This document shows, one piece after another, positions 53,756 to 63,092 of a DNA stretch of 64,000 nucleotides (its first letter is position 1; each line of letters begins with the position of its first letter). Origin of the DNA: Scleromatobacter sp038243995. Lineage in GTDB: Bacteria; Pseudomonadota; Gammaproteobacteria; Burkholderiales; Burkholderiaceae_C. The stretch covers positions 123,401 to 187,400 of the forward strand of contig JBBRTV010000006.1 of assembly GCA_038243995.1 (NCBI GenBank), read 5' to 3'. Below the pieces are notes generated by a model that saw nothing but the letters and a program-made list of their open reading frames with translations, ran no database searches and had not been told where the DNA came from. The position numbers and the translations under genes were made by a program.

Positions 53756-54475
53756 ATGACCTCTTCCATGATCGACCCGCGCACCGCGCTGGTGCTGTTT
53801 TCCGGCGGCCAGGACTCCACCGCCTGCCTCGCGTGGGCGCTCGCGCGTTTCGCGCGGGTCGAGACGATCGGCTTCGACTACGGACAGCGCCATCGCATCG
53901 AACTCGATTGCCGCGGCACGGTGCGCACGGGCATCGCGGCACTCGACGCCGACTGGGCCGCCCGGCTCGGCGACGACCACCTGCTCGATCTGACGCTGCT
54001 GGGCCGGATCTCGGACACCGCGCTCACCTCCGAACGCGCGATCGAGTTCCAGGCCAACGGGCTGCCCAATACATTCGTGCCCGGCCGCAACCTGCTGTTC
54101 CTCGGCTTCGCCGCCACGGTGGCGTATCGGCGCGGCGCGTCGGTGCTGGTGGGCGGCATGTGCGAGACCGACTTCTCCGGCTACCCCGACTGCCGCGACA
54201 ACACGCTCAAGGCGATGCAGGTCGCGCTCAGTCTCGGCCTGGCCACGCCGATGACGATCGAGACGCCGCTGATGTTCCTGACCAAGGCGCAGACCTGGGG
54301 GCTGACCGAGGCGCTCGGCGGCGCGGCCTTGAACGACCTGGTCGTCGAGGAGACCCACACCTGCTATCTCGGCGAACGCGGCCGGCGCCACGCCTGGGGC
54401 CATGGCTGCGGCGTGTGCCCCGCCTGCGCCTTGCGCGCGGCGGGCCATGCCGAGTACGTCGCGGGTCGCGCATGA
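53756..54475 (+). CDS. queC: 7-cyano-7-deazaguanine synthase
   Basis: The 239-residue PP-loop enzyme has the SGGQDST ATP site, FDYGQRHRIEL, FVPGRN, CETDFSGYPDCRD and the zinc cysteines in CGVCPACALR. It makes preQ0 from carboxydeazaguanine and ammonia in queuosine synthesis. GTP cyclohydrolase I, the first enzyme of this pathway, is encoded about 2.3 kb downstream on the other strand. Its stop overlaps the next start (ATGA). Confidence 0.96.
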   Translation: MTSSMIDPRTALVLFSGGQDSTACLAWALARFARVETIGFDYGQRHRIELDCRGTVRTGIAALDADWAARLGDDHLLDLTLLGRISDTALTSERAIEFQANGLPNTFVPGRNLLFLGFAATVAYRRGASVLVGGMCETDFSGYPDCRDNTLKAMQVALSLGLATPMTIETPLMFLTKAQTWGLTEALGGAALNDLVVEETHTCYLGERGRRHAWGHGCGVCPACALRAAGHAEYVAGRA

Positions 54476-55029
54476 CGTCGCACTGGCTGTTCCAGCTCGC
54501 GCTGCTGGCGGTGCTGCTGTTCTGGCTGGTCGGCGCGTACAACCGACTCGTGCGTCTGCGTGCCGCGATCCTGTCGGCCTGGGATCAGATCGTCGCGGCG
54601 CTCGTGCGGCGCAGCGAGGCGATGACGACGGTGTCAGAAGCCTTGCGCGAGCCGCTCGCTGCGGAAAGCGGCACGTTGCAGGCGCTTGCCGACGCCGACG
54701 CGAAGCAGCGCAGCGCCGCCGACGGCGTCCGGCAGTCGCGCGGACGCATCGCCGACGTCTCGCTGTGGGTCAGTGCCGAGGCGGCGCTGGCGTCGCCCGC
54801 GAGCCGGCTGCGGGCGCTGATCGAATTGCAGCCCGCGCTCGTGCACGAATCGGTGCACGGCGACAAGCTGGGCCAGGCGCTTGCCGCCTGGGTGGAGTCC
54901 GAACCCCGCATCCAGTTCGCGCGCCAGGGCTTCAACGACGCGGTCGACGGCTACAACAAGGCCATCCACCAGTGGCCGACGCGGCTGATCGCCTCGCCGT
55001 TCGGGTTCCGGTCGGCGGGGCGGGTCTGA
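54472..55029 (+). CDS. LemA-like membrane protein
   Basis: The 185-residue protein has one N-terminal membrane helix (WLFQLALLAVLLFWLVGAYN) followed at once by RLVRLRAAILSAWDQIVAAL, the LemA-family start, and a long helical domain ending in FNDAVDGYNKAIHQWPTRLI. The function of LemA proteins is poorly known. It overlaps queC by 4 bp and is probably cotranscribed. Confidence 0.75.
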   Translation: MTSHWLFQLALLAVLLFWLVGAYNRLVRLRAAILSAWDQIVAALVRRSEAMTTVSEALREPLAAESGTLQALADADAKQRSAADGVRQSRGRIADVSLWVSAEAALASPASRLRALIELQPALVHESVHGDKLGQALAAWVESEPRIQFARQGFNDAVDGYNKAIHQWPTRLIASPFGFRSAGRV

Positions 55030-55090
55030 GCCAGGGGCCTGGGCGGCGGCAGGCAAGTCCCGGTCATCTCCCAGGCGCCGGCGCTGCCCT

Positions 55091-55119
55091 CATAACGGCC
55101 CCATAACGCCCCCATAACG
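55091..55119 (+). repeat. Three CATAACG direct repeats at 11-bp spacing
   Basis: CATAACG occurs at 55091, 55102 and 55113, each one helical turn from the last, in the 167-bp gap before the HAF-repeat gene. The arrangement looks like a response-regulator or activator binding array. Confidence 0.6.
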
Positions 55120-55202
55120 CTGCGGCCAGTAGTCTGGCCGGGCCATGTCTGCGCGGGTTCGCCGCACCGACACCGAGGCGCTTCGTTTCCCGAGGAATGA
55201 AC

Positions 55203-56216
55203 ATGCCATCACGCCATCTCCGCGCCGCTTCGCGCCTGCTGTTCGCCGCCTTGGCGGCCAGCTCCGCCGCCTACGCCGCGCCCAGCTACCGCATCGTCGA
55301 CCTGGGAACCCTGGGCTATACCGAGAGCGAGGGGCGTGCCATCAACGCCTCCGGCGACGTGGCCGGCCTTCTGCACGATGTCGCCTACAACGGCCACGCC
55401 TTCGTCACCGTGGCCGGCCAGATGACCGACATCGGCTCGCTCGGCGGCCGCGGCGCGGAGGGCAGGGCGATCAACGATGCGGGGCAGGTGGCCGGCACTC
55501 GCCACGACATCGACGGTCTCGGCACTGCTTTCTACTACGACGGCACGCAGATGACCCAGATCATGACCGTGCAGAGCAGCGGCCTCGGGCTCAACAGCGC
55601 CGGAGTGATGGTGGGCGGCTTCGCCACCATCATGGGCGGCTACAAGGCCTATCAGTATGTCGTCGGCAACACCAATTTCGTCGGGGACCTCGGCGGACGC
55701 AACAGCGAGGCGCTGGGCATCAACGACAGCGGGGTGATCGTCGGTTGGTCGCAGACCGCCGCCGCGCCCGATGGCGCGGCCCATGCGTTCCTCACCCGCA
55801 GCGGCCAGGCGGCGGACCTCGGCACCTTCGGCGGCGCCAGCAGCAGCGCGCACAGCCTGAATGCCGCCGGCCAGGTCACCGGCTGCGCCGACGCGGCCGA
55901 CGGCACCCGCCATGCATTCCGCTACTCCGCCGGCCAGATGCAGGATCTCGGCACTCTGGCGGGTGGACATACGGCGTGCGGGCTGTCGATCAACGGCCGC
56001 GGGCGCATCGTGGGGTTGGCCGACGACGCCAGCGGCGCCTGGCATGCGGTGATCTCGACCGGCGGCCACCTGCGCGATCTGGGCGCACTGCTATCCGCCA
56101 GGGATCGCAAGCACTGGAAATTGCTGGATGCCGACGGCATCAATGCCAAGGGCCAGATCACCGGCACCGGCATCCTCGACGGAGGCTTCGTGCACGCGTT
56201 CCTGATCAGTAGATAG
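55203..56216 (+). CDS. Exported HAF-repeat protein
   Basis: The 337-residue protein has a signal peptide ending AYA and then about six repeats of the form DLGTLGG...A.GIN..G.VVG......HAF (for example SEALGINDSGVIVGWSQ and DGTRHAFRYSAGQMQDLGTL), the extracellular HAF repeat. Repeats of this kind form a beta-propeller-like exported protein of unknown function. A GAGG lies 7 bp before the ATG at 55203, so this start is preferred to 55197. Confidence 0.85.
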   Translation: MPSRHLRAASRLLFAALAASSAAYAAPSYRIVDLGTLGYTESEGRAINASGDVAGLLHDVAYNGHAFVTVAGQMTDIGSLGGRGAEGRAINDAGQVAGTRHDIDGLGTAFYYDGTQMTQIMTVQSSGLGLNSAGVMVGGFATIMGGYKAYQYVVGNTNFVGDLGGRNSEALGINDSGVIVGWSQTAAAPDGAAHAFLTRSGQAADLGTFGGASSSAHSLNAAGQVTGCADAADGTRHAFRYSAGQMQDLGTLAGGHTACGLSINGRGRIVGLADDASGAWHAVISTGGHLRDLGALLSARDRKHWKLLDADGINAKGQITGTGILDGGFVHAFLISR

Positions 56217-56328
56217 TGCACAGGGCGTGGCTCGGAATGCCCCGTCTTCGAACATCAAAGGAGAGCGCTATCCGACCGCGTCGGGGGTGTTCGGACGGTA
56301 TCCAGCGGCTGGCGCCCGGGTCGAGTCG

Positions 56329-56760
56329 TCAGGGCTGGCCCATGATCGCCGCGGTGGCGATCATCTCGTCGAACATCGCCGCCGTCGCCCGGCCGGAGAC
56401 GGCCCAGGGGTCGAGGTTCGCGAGTTCCGAATACTTCAGCATCAGCCCCGGATTCAGGCGCGCCATGTTGACCTGCCCCATCGCCCAGCCCGCGAAGCGA
56501 CGCTCGCCGATCTCGTCGAACTGCAGCAGCGTGACGTCGGTGTGGCGCGGATCGGCGGCGATGCGGTTGTAGCGCCGGCTCACCGCGTTGCGGCCGCCTT
56601 CGAGCACCTGGATGAACAGGCGGCCGGTGTTGCACAGGCACAGCGCCCCGGTCAGGCCTTCGCGCGCGTTCGCGGCGCGCGAATGGCGCAGGATGGACAT
56701 GACCTCCTCGTTGTCCAGCCCAGCCACGGCTCGGCTCGCGTACATCAGACGTACCAGCAT
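56329..56760 (-). CDS. BLUF-domain blue-light sensor protein
   Basis: The 143-residue protein is a single BLUF domain. It has LMYASRA (Tyr7), the flavin-contacting Asn31 before REGLTG, Gln51 in FIQVLEGG and the RRFAGWAMG strand. It should bind FAD and sense blue light. The Tyr-to-Gln distance is two residues longer than in the PixD-type domains I recall. No output domain is attached. It begins 19 bp after the folE stop on the same strand, so the two form an operon. Confidence 0.9.
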   Translation of the reverse strand: MLVRLMYASRAVAGLDNEEVMSILRHSRAANAREGLTGALCLCNTGRLFIQVLEGGRNAVSRRYNRIAADPRHTDVTLLQFDEIGERRFAGWAMGQVNMARLNPGLMLKYSELANLDPWAVSGRATAAMFDEMIATAAIMGQP

Positions 56761-56779
56761 CTCGGTTCTCCAGGCGCGC

Positions 56780-57553
56780 TCAGGCGTTTTTCTTCGGCAG
56801 CAGGGACAGGAATTCGCGTCGCAGGTTCGGATCCTTGAGGAAGGCGCCGCGCATGACGCTGTTCGTCATCGCCGATTCCAGGTCCTTCACGCCGCGCCAC
56901 TGCATGCAGAAGTGATCGGCTTCCATCACGATCGCGAGGCCGTCCGGCTTCACGCGTTCCTGCAGGACGTTGGCGAGCATCGTGACCGCCTCTTCCTGGA
57001 TCTGGGGGCGGGTCATGATCCAGTCGACGATGCGCGAGTACTTCGACAGGCCGATGAGATTCGAGTGTTCGTTCGGCAGCACGCCGATCCAGATGCGGCC
57101 CAGGATCGGGCACATGTGGTGGGAGCACGCGCTGCGCACCGAGATCGGGCCGACGATCATCAGCTCGTTCAGGCGCGAGAAGTTCGGGAACTCCGTGACG
57201 GCCGGCATCGGCTGGTAGCGGCCGCGAAAGACTTCGTCGACGAACATCTTGGCGACGCGTTTGGCCGTTTCCTGCGTGTTGTGGTCGCTGTCGGTATCGA
57301 TCACCAGGGCGCGCAGCACCGCTTGCATGTGCTCGGCGACTTCTTCCTTGAGTTCCTCGGTCTCGCCGGGGCGGACGTAGTCGGCGATGTTGTCGTTCGC
57401 GTGGAAGCGGCAGTCGGCGCCGACGAGTCGGTAGCGGATGCGTTCGGACGCGGGCAGCTTCGCGAGATCGTCCTCGTTGCGGATCAGTGCCAGTGCCGTG
57501 GACGACGGGTCGTCCGACTGGCGCGGTTCGGAAGAGGGCGGGGGCGTGTGCAT
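56780..57553 (-). CDS. folE: GTP cyclohydrolase I
   Basis: The 257-residue enzyme has NTQETAKRVAKM, zinc ligands in SACSHHMCPILGR and HFCMQWRGVKD, GLSKYSRIVDW and RPQIQEE. The usual CEHH reads CSHH, as in a known FolE subfamily of betaproteobacteria and cyanobacteria. It opens GTP to dihydroneopterin triphosphate for folate, queuosine or pterins. The first 45 residues are an extra Pro/Ser-rich extension. It is divergent from rsmB and is followed by the BLUF gene. Confidence 0.95.
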   Translation of the reverse strand: MHTPPPSSEPRQSDDPSSTALALIRNEDDLAKLPASERIRYRLVGADCRFHANDNIADYVRPGETEELKEEVAEHMQAVLRALVIDTDSDHNTQETAKRVAKMFVDEVFRGRYQPMPAVTEFPNFSRLNELMIVGPISVRSACSHHMCPILGRIWIGVLPNEHSNLIGLSKYSRIVDWIMTRPQIQEEAVTMLANVLQERVKPDGLAIVMEADHFCMQWRGVKDLESAMTNSVMRGAFLKDPNLRREFLSLLPKKNA

Positions 57554-57754
57554 GACTTCTCGCAGCGAGGGAAGCGGGGATCCGCATTCTGCGCTGCCAC
57601 TGCATTTCGTGCGCCGGCGCCACGCAATGGCACCGCGGCGAAGCATGGAACCGGGCGTGCCCGGCGGCTGGTCGCGACACGCGCCCGCGTTCGGGCGCTT
57701 TGCGCGCGCGGGCGCCGCGGGGGCCGCGAACCGGTGGCACGCGCTGGTTAGACT

Positions 57755-59164
57755 GTGCCCGTGAATCCCGACCTGCCGACCTCGCCCGCCCCCTCCCGCC
57801 CTTCCACCGTCGGCGTTGCCCAGGCGCCGCCGCTGTCGCGGCTGCTCGAACAGACCGCCGACGCCGTGCTGGCCGTGCGAAGCGGGCGCTCGCTCACCGA
57901 AATCCTGGCTGCATGTCCGGGCCCGCTTCGGCCCGGCACCCAGGCCCTGTCGTTCCTCGTGTTGCGCCGGCTCGGCGCCGCGCAGGCGGTGCGCGCGATC
58001 GTCGCGCCGCGCACGCCGCCGCCGGCCGTCGAAGCCCTGCTGCTGACTGCGCTCGCCCTGCTCTGGCCGGATCCGTCGCCGCCCTATGCGGATCACACGC
58101 TGGTCGACCAGGCCGTGACGGCCGCCCGCAAGCGCGTGCCGGCGTCGGCTGCGTTCCTCAATGCGGTGCTGCGGCGCTTCATCCGCGAACGCGAGGCGCT
58201 GGTCGAGGCGTCCGCGAAGCAGCCCGTCGGGCAATGGAATCACCCGCAGTGGTGGATAGACCGGTTGCGTGCCGACTGGCCCGCCCAATGGCGCGGCATG
58301 CTCGCCGGTGCGCAGGCGCGTCCGCCGATGAGCCTGCGCGTCAACGTTCGCCAGTCGACCGGGGCCGACTACCTCGAACGGCTCGAGGCCGTCGGCCTCA
58401 CGGGCCGACGCATGGGCCCGCAGACCATCGTGCTCGACACCCCGGTGCCGGTCGAGCGGCTGCCCGGATTCGCCGACGGCGCGGTCTCGGTGCAGGACGC
58501 CGCAGCCCAGGTCGCCGCGTCGCTGCTGGTCGACGCCGGGCTCGCGCCGGGCGCGCGCGTGCTCGACGCCTGCGCGGCGCCGGGCGGCAAGACGGCCCAC
58601 CTGCTGGAGCTGGCCGACCTCGACCTGCTGGCGCTCGACAGCGACGCGAAGCGCCTGGGCCGCGTCGACGACACGTTGCGCCGTCTCGGGCTGGCCGCCC
58701 GCACCCGCGTCGGCGACGGCCGCCGTCCGGCCGACTGGTGGGACGGGCGTCATTTCGACGCCATCTTGCTGGACGCGCCCTGCAGCGCCTCCGGCATCGT
58801 CCGCCGGCATCCGGACATTCGCTGGCTGCGCCGCTCGGAGGATATCGCCGCGCTGGCGCGCATCCAGGCGGAGCTGCTCGACGCGTTGTGGTCGACCCTG
58901 AAGCCGGGCGGATGGCTCCTTTACGCCACGTGCTCGGTGTTTCGTGCGGAGGGCGAACATCAGATCGACGCGTTTTTGCAACGCCGCGGGCATTCCGACG
59001 CCCATTTGGACGGACGCTCCCCGGGCCATTTGCTGCCGCTGCCGGACAATGGGCTGTCCGGCGCCGATGCGTCCGGCAGCCTGTCCGGCGCGACGCCCGG
59101 CAGCTTCTCCGACGGCTTTTTCTACGCGCTGTTGCAGAAGGGAATGGCTGCCGACGCGGGCTGA
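57755..59164 (+). CDS. rsmB: 16S rRNA (cytosine-967-C5)-methyltransferase
   Basis: The 469-residue protein has an N-terminal NusB-like helical domain (about 30-150) and a SAM-dependent methyltransferase domain with LDACAAPGGKTAHLLEL, the LLDAPCSASGIVRRHP catalytic cysteine motif and LLYATCSVF. GTG start codons at 57755 and 57761 are both possible. The order rsmB, DUF4390, ntrY, ntrX on one strand is a standard betaproteobacterial arrangement. Confidence 0.95.
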   Translation: MPVNPDLPTSPAPSRPSTVGVAQAPPLSRLLEQTADAVLAVRSGRSLTEILAACPGPLRPGTQALSFLVLRRLGAAQAVRAIVAPRTPPPAVEALLLTALALLWPDPSPPYADHTLVDQAVTAARKRVPASAAFLNAVLRRFIREREALVEASAKQPVGQWNHPQWWIDRLRADWPAQWRGMLAGAQARPPMSLRVNVRQSTGADYLERLEAVGLTGRRMGPQTIVLDTPVPVERLPGFADGAVSVQDAAAQVAASLLVDAGLAPGARVLDACAAPGGKTAHLLELADLDLLALDSDAKRLGRVDDTLRRLGLAARTRVGDGRRPADWWDGRHFDAILLDAPCSASGIVRRHPDIRWLRRSEDIAALARIQAELLDALWSTLKPGGWLLYATCSVFRAEGEHQIDAFLQRRGHSDAHLDGRSPGHLLPLPDNGLSGADASGSLSGATPGSFSDGFFYALLQKGMAADAG

Positions 59165-59223
59165 CACCGGTCAAGTCTCTCGAGTTTCATCCGCGCCACA
59201 AGCGCCTGCCCTGCCTCGCCTCC

Positions 59224-59829
59224 GTGCTCCTGTCGCCCTTCGTCCGATCGCTCGATAGCTACTTCCTGCGAGGCCGGCGCGCCCTCGCGGTGCTGCTGTT
59301 GGCGTTCGTGGCCTTCGGCGCGCTCGGCCTCGTCGCACCGGCCGGGCACGCGCAGGGCGTGGAGCTGCCGTCGATCTCGGCCAGGCGCCAGGAAGGTGGC
59401 GCGGTGCTCGATTTCGTCGCCAATCTCACGCTCAGCAAGGCTGTCGAGGACGCGCTGCGGCGCGGCGTCCCGGTCTACTTCGTCGCCCAGGCCACGGTCT
59501 ACAAGCCGCGCTGGTATTGGCGCGACGAGAAGGTCGCGCGCGTCACGCGCAGCTGGCGCCTGTCCTACCAGCCACTGACCGCGGCCTGGCGCGTCAGCCT
59601 GGGGGCGTTCAGCCAGTCGTATCCCTCGCTCGAAGAGGCGCTGACCACCGTGACCCGCATCGCGCACTGGCGCATCGCCGAATCGGGCATGACCGACCCG
59701 AACGACAGGTTCTACGTCGAATTCTCGTTCAAGCTCGATTCGTCGCAACTGCCGCGACCGATGCAACTGGATCTGGCGGCGCAGGCCGAGTGGCACCTCG
59801 GTGTCGAACGCACGATCCCCGTGGAGTAG
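59224..59829 (+). CDS. DUF4390 exported protein
   Basis: The 201-residue protein starts at a GTG and has a late signal-like helix (ALAVLLLAFVAFGALGLVAP, cleavage near HAQG). The DUF4390 core follows: RRGVPVYFVAQATVYKPRWYW, SWRLSYQPLTAAWRV and FYVEFSFKLDSSQLPRPMQL. It always travels with the NtrY gene, 62 bp downstream, and may act in the same envelope-stress pathway; its biochemical role is unknown. Confidence 0.88.
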   Translation: MLLSPFVRSLDSYFLRGRRALAVLLLAFVAFGALGLVAPAGHAQGVELPSISARRQEGGAVLDFVANLTLSKAVEDALRRGVPVYFVAQATVYKPRWYWRDEKVARVTRSWRLSYQPLTAAWRVSLGAFSQSYPSLEEALTTVTRIAHWRIAESGMTDPNDRFYVEFSFKLDSSQLPRPMQLDLAAQAEWHLGVERTIPVE

Positions 59830-59891
59830 GCCATGGCCTCGCCCTGGTCGCCCCGCGCGCCCGCCGCCCCGCAAAGCGGGCGCCACGCATC

Positions 59892-62159
59892 ATGAGCCGC
59901 AGATCCGTCCGATACACCTGGGCCGTCTCTATCATCGCGATCCTCGGTGTCGCGCTGGTGCTGGGCTTCGTCGTATCGCTCGCCTCGGGCGAACCGTCGC
60001 TGTACGAGCGCAACTTCGTCTGGCTGTTCTGGCTGAACTTCGTCGTCGCGCTGCTGCTGTTGCTCGTGCTCGGCGCCGCGGCCATCCGGCTGGCGCTGCG
60101 CTGGCGCAGCGGCAAGTTCGGCAGCCGCCTGCTGTTCAAGCTGGCTGCGATTTTCGCCCTGGTCGGCGTCGTGCCGGGCGCGCTCATCTACACCGTCAGC
60201 CTGCAGTTCGTATCGCGCAGCATCGACGCCTGGTTCGACACCAAGGTCGACAGCGCGCTCGTCGCCGGCCTGAACCTCGGCAAGGGCACGCTCGACGCGC
60301 TGACCAACGACCTCGCCGAGAAGACGCGCAGCGCGGCGATCCGTCTCGGCGATCCGCATGCGCTCGGCGCCGCGTTGACGCTGGAGCGCCTGCGCGACCA
60401 GATCGGTGCGCAGGATCTCGCGCTGATCGCTGCCAACGGCCAGATCGAGCTGGCTGCCAGCTCCCGACCCTCGCTGATGCCCGACCGGCCCAGCCCCGCG
60501 CTCATCCGCCAGGCGCGCGCCGGCGCCGTCGCCAGCCAGATCGAAGGGCTGGAGGACGAGGCCTCGCCCGGGGTGCCGCCAGTCGCGCGCGTGCGTGCGC
60601 TGGTGCTCGTGCCCTCGAGCAGCCTGTCGCTCGTCGACGGCAACGAGCGCTTCCTCCTCGCCGTGCAGCCACTGCCGCCGGTCGTGGTGACCAACGCCCT
60701 CGCCGTGCAGGCCGCCTACCGCGACTACCAGCAGCGCGCGCTTGCCCGCGAGGGCCTGCGCCGCATGTATGTGGGCACGCTCACGTTGACGGTCGTGCTC
60801 GCCGTCTTCGGTTCGGTGTTGATCGCGGTCGTTTTCGGCAATCAGCTCGCCAAGCCGCTGCTGCTGCTGGCCGAAGGCATGCGCCAGGTCGCCGGCGGCG
60901 ACCTGGGGGCGAAGCCGGTGTACGAATCCAGCGACGAGATCGGCGGCCTCACGCGCTCGTTCGCCCAGATGACCGAGCAGCTCGGACAGGCGCGCACCGA
61001 TGTCGACCTCAGCGTCAGCCAGCTGGAGGGCGCGCGCACGCGGCTGCAGACCATCCTCGACAACCTTAGCGCGGGCGTGATCCTGTTCGATTCGCACTGG
61101 CGCATCGACACCGTGAACCCGGGCGCCACGCGCATCCTGCGCGTGCCGCTGTCGGCCTACCAGGGGCGGCGCCTCGACGAAGTGCCGCTGCTGACCGGTT
61201 TCGCGCAGGCCGTCGAACAGCGCTTCGAGTTGCACCTCGCGAGCCCGGAAGCCGGCGAGCGCGTGTTGTGGCAAGACCAATTCGACCTGAAGGTGGGCGA
61301 CAAGGGCCAGGAGTTGACCTTGCTCGTGCGCGGCGCGCTGTTGCCCGGCGATGCGCGCCTGATGGTGTTCGACGACATCACCGAAGTCGTCTCCGCCCAG
61401 CGCTCGGCGGCCTGGAGCGAGGTCGCGCGCCGGCTCGCGCACGAGATCAAGAACCCGCTCACGCCGATCCAGCTGTCCGCCGAGCGCCTCCAGTTCAAGC
61501 TCGAATCCAAGCTGACCGACGCCGCCGACCTGGCGCTGCTGCAACGCTCGGTCTCCACCATCGTCGCGCAGGTGCAGTCGATGAAGCAGCTCGTCAACGA
61601 GTTCCGCGACTACGCGCGCCTGCCGAGCGCCAACATGCAGCCGATCGATCTCAACGCGCTCGTGCTTGAAGTGCTGGCGCTGTACGGCGACGCACAGGAC
61701 AACGGCCACCTCATCGCGCACATGGAGCCGGGGCTGCCGCAGATCGAGGGCGACACGACGCAGTTGCGCCAGGTTGTCCACAACCTGGTGCAGAACGCGC
61801 TCGACGCCGCATCCATCTGGCCCGATGCGCTCGTCGAGGTGCGCACCGAGTCGACGCGCAATGACGACGGGCGCCTGCGCGCGGTGCGGCTCAAGGTGGA
61901 GGACAATGGGCCCGGTTTTCCGGAAAATGTCTTGCAGAGAGCGTTCGAGCCCTACGTCACGACGAAGTCCAAGGGCACCGGCCTCGGACTTGCCGTGGTG
62001 AAGAAGATCGCCGACGAACATCGCGCCCGCGTCCGTATCGCGAACCTGGGCCGCGGGGAAGACGGTGCCACCGGCGCCGCCGGAGCCCAGGTTTCGATAT
62101 CATTTTCGCGCTTCGTCGAGCCGGCCGTTGTCGAGCCGTCCCGTGAAGCCCCTGTATAA
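59892..62159 (+). CDS. ntrY: Membrane sensor histidine kinase NtrY
   Basis: The 755-residue kinase has three N-terminal transmembrane helices, a periplasmic region, a fourth helix (about 300-325) and then HAMP (LAKPLLLLAEGMRQVAGGDL). A PAS domain (DNLSAGVILFD), a HisKA phospho-acceptor box (RLAHEIKNPLTPIQL) and an HATPase_c domain (VVHNLVQNALDA, VEDNGPGFP, TGLGLAVVKK) follow. This is the NtrY domain order. It should phosphorylate the NtrX-like regulator that begins 67 bp after its stop. Confidence 0.95.
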   Translation: MSRRSVRYTWAVSIIAILGVALVLGFVVSLASGEPSLYERNFVWLFWLNFVVALLLLLVLGAAAIRLALRWRSGKFGSRLLFKLAAIFALVGVVPGALIYTVSLQFVSRSIDAWFDTKVDSALVAGLNLGKGTLDALTNDLAEKTRSAAIRLGDPHALGAALTLERLRDQIGAQDLALIAANGQIELAASSRPSLMPDRPSPALIRQARAGAVASQIEGLEDEASPGVPPVARVRALVLVPSSSLSLVDGNERFLLAVQPLPPVVVTNALAVQAAYRDYQQRALAREGLRRMYVGTLTLTVVLAVFGSVLIAVVFGNQLAKPLLLLAEGMRQVAGGDLGAKPVYESSDEIGGLTRSFAQMTEQLGQARTDVDLSVSQLEGARTRLQTILDNLSAGVILFDSHWRIDTVNPGATRILRVPLSAYQGRRLDEVPLLTGFAQAVEQRFELHLASPEAGERVLWQDQFDLKVGDKGQELTLLVRGALLPGDARLMVFDDITEVVSAQRSAAWSEVARRLAHEIKNPLTPIQLSAERLQFKLESKLTDAADLALLQRSVSTIVAQVQSMKQLVNEFRDYARLPSANMQPIDLNALVLEVLALYGDAQDNGHLIAHMEPGLPQIEGDTTQLRQVVHNLVQNALDAASIWPDALVEVRTESTRNDDGRLRAVRLKVEDNGPGFPENVLQRAFEPYVTTKSKGTGLGLAVVKKIADEHRARVRIANLGRGEDGATGAAGAQVSISFSRFVEPAVVEPSREAPV

Positions 62160-62226
62160 AGCGTCTTTTGCTGCCGACCCGTCTTCTTTTCCCGAGGCGC
62201 ATCCGACGCAGCCTGTCCCCAAATTC

Positions 62227-62925
62227 ATGGCCACGATTCTTGTAGTTGACGACGAAATGGGCATTCGCGCCCTGCTGTCGGAGATCCTCACCGACGAAGG
62301 TCACACGGTGGAGGTCGCCGAGAACGCCGCGAACGCCCGCCTGGTGCGCGAACGCCTGCGCCCCGATCTGGTGCTTCTCGACATCTGGATGCCCGACGTC
62401 GACGGCATCACACTGCTCAAGGAGTGGGGCGCCACTGCCCAGCTCAACATGCCCGTGATCATGATGAGCGGCCACGGCACGATAGACACCGCCGTCGAAG
62501 CCACCAAGTACGGCGCCATCGCCTTCCTGGAGAAGCCGATCACGCTGCAGAAACTGCTGCGCGCCGTCGAGCAAGGCCTCGCCCGCCCCACCCAGCGCGG
62601 CGCTGCCCCGGCCGACAACCAATCGCCGGGCTACCGCCCCGACGCGATGACGGTCGAAGCCGCCATGACCGGCGGCCTGGGCCTGGCCCCCGCAGCACCC
62701 CTGAATCTCGGCCCGCAACCCGAACAGAGCTTCGACCTCGACCGCCCGCTGCGCGAAGCCCGCGACGCCTTCGAGAAGAGCTACTTCGAATTCCACCTCG
62801 CGCGCGAGAACGGCTCGATGACGCGCGTCGCCGAAAAGACCGGCCTCGAACGCACCCACCTGTACCGCAAGCTCAAGCAGCTGGGCGTGGACCTCTCGCG
62901 GGGCAAGCGCAGCGCGGGGGGCTGA
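62227..62925 (+). CDS. NtrX-like response regulator lacking the AAA+ domain
   Basis: The 232-residue protein has a receiver domain (ILVVDDEMGIRALLSEIL, phospho-acceptor Asp52 in LLDIWMPD, FLEKPIT) and a Fis-type helix-turn-helix at the end (GSMTRVAEKTGLERTHLYRK). Classic NtrX has about 450 residues, with a sigma-54 AAA+ domain between them. Here only a low-complexity Ala/Pro linker of about 55 residues remains. It cannot itself activate sigma-54 promoters and probably binds DNA directly, as PrrA/RegA do. Confidence 0.88.
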   Translation: MATILVVDDEMGIRALLSEILTDEGHTVEVAENAANARLVRERLRPDLVLLDIWMPDVDGITLLKEWGATAQLNMPVIMMSGHGTIDTAVEATKYGAIAFLEKPITLQKLLRAVEQGLARPTQRGAAPADNQSPGYRPDAMTVEAAMTGGLGLAPAAPLNLGPQPEQSFDLDRPLREARDAFEKSYFEFHLARENGSMTRVAEKTGLERTHLYRKLKQLGVDLSRGKRSAGG

Positions 62926-63001
62926 AGCCAGGGTGTCGCCCGTCGGCGCAGCCGCACGGGCGTGGGGATGGATCGGTAGAGCGGTTTTCGAAGCATTTCG
63001 C

Positions 63002-63032
63002 TTGCAGGCCCGCTTCAAGGTTCTGCTACACT
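63002..63032 (+). promoter_or_regulatory. Probable sigma-70 promoter of tRNA-Phe
   Basis: TTGCAG (63002-63007) and TACACT (63027-63032) are 19 bp apart, a slightly long spacing. They lie about 60 bp before the tRNA. Confidence 0.4.
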
Positions 63033-63092
63033 AGCGGGCTTCGCTGGTCGTCCGGATTCGGATATCCTGCGGAGCACGTGTGAAGAAGACAC

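Noticed and set aside
57125..57160. CSHH in place of CEHH in FolE as an inactivating change
   Set aside because: The remaining zinc ligands and substrate motifs are intact, and this form is known in a FolE subfamily.
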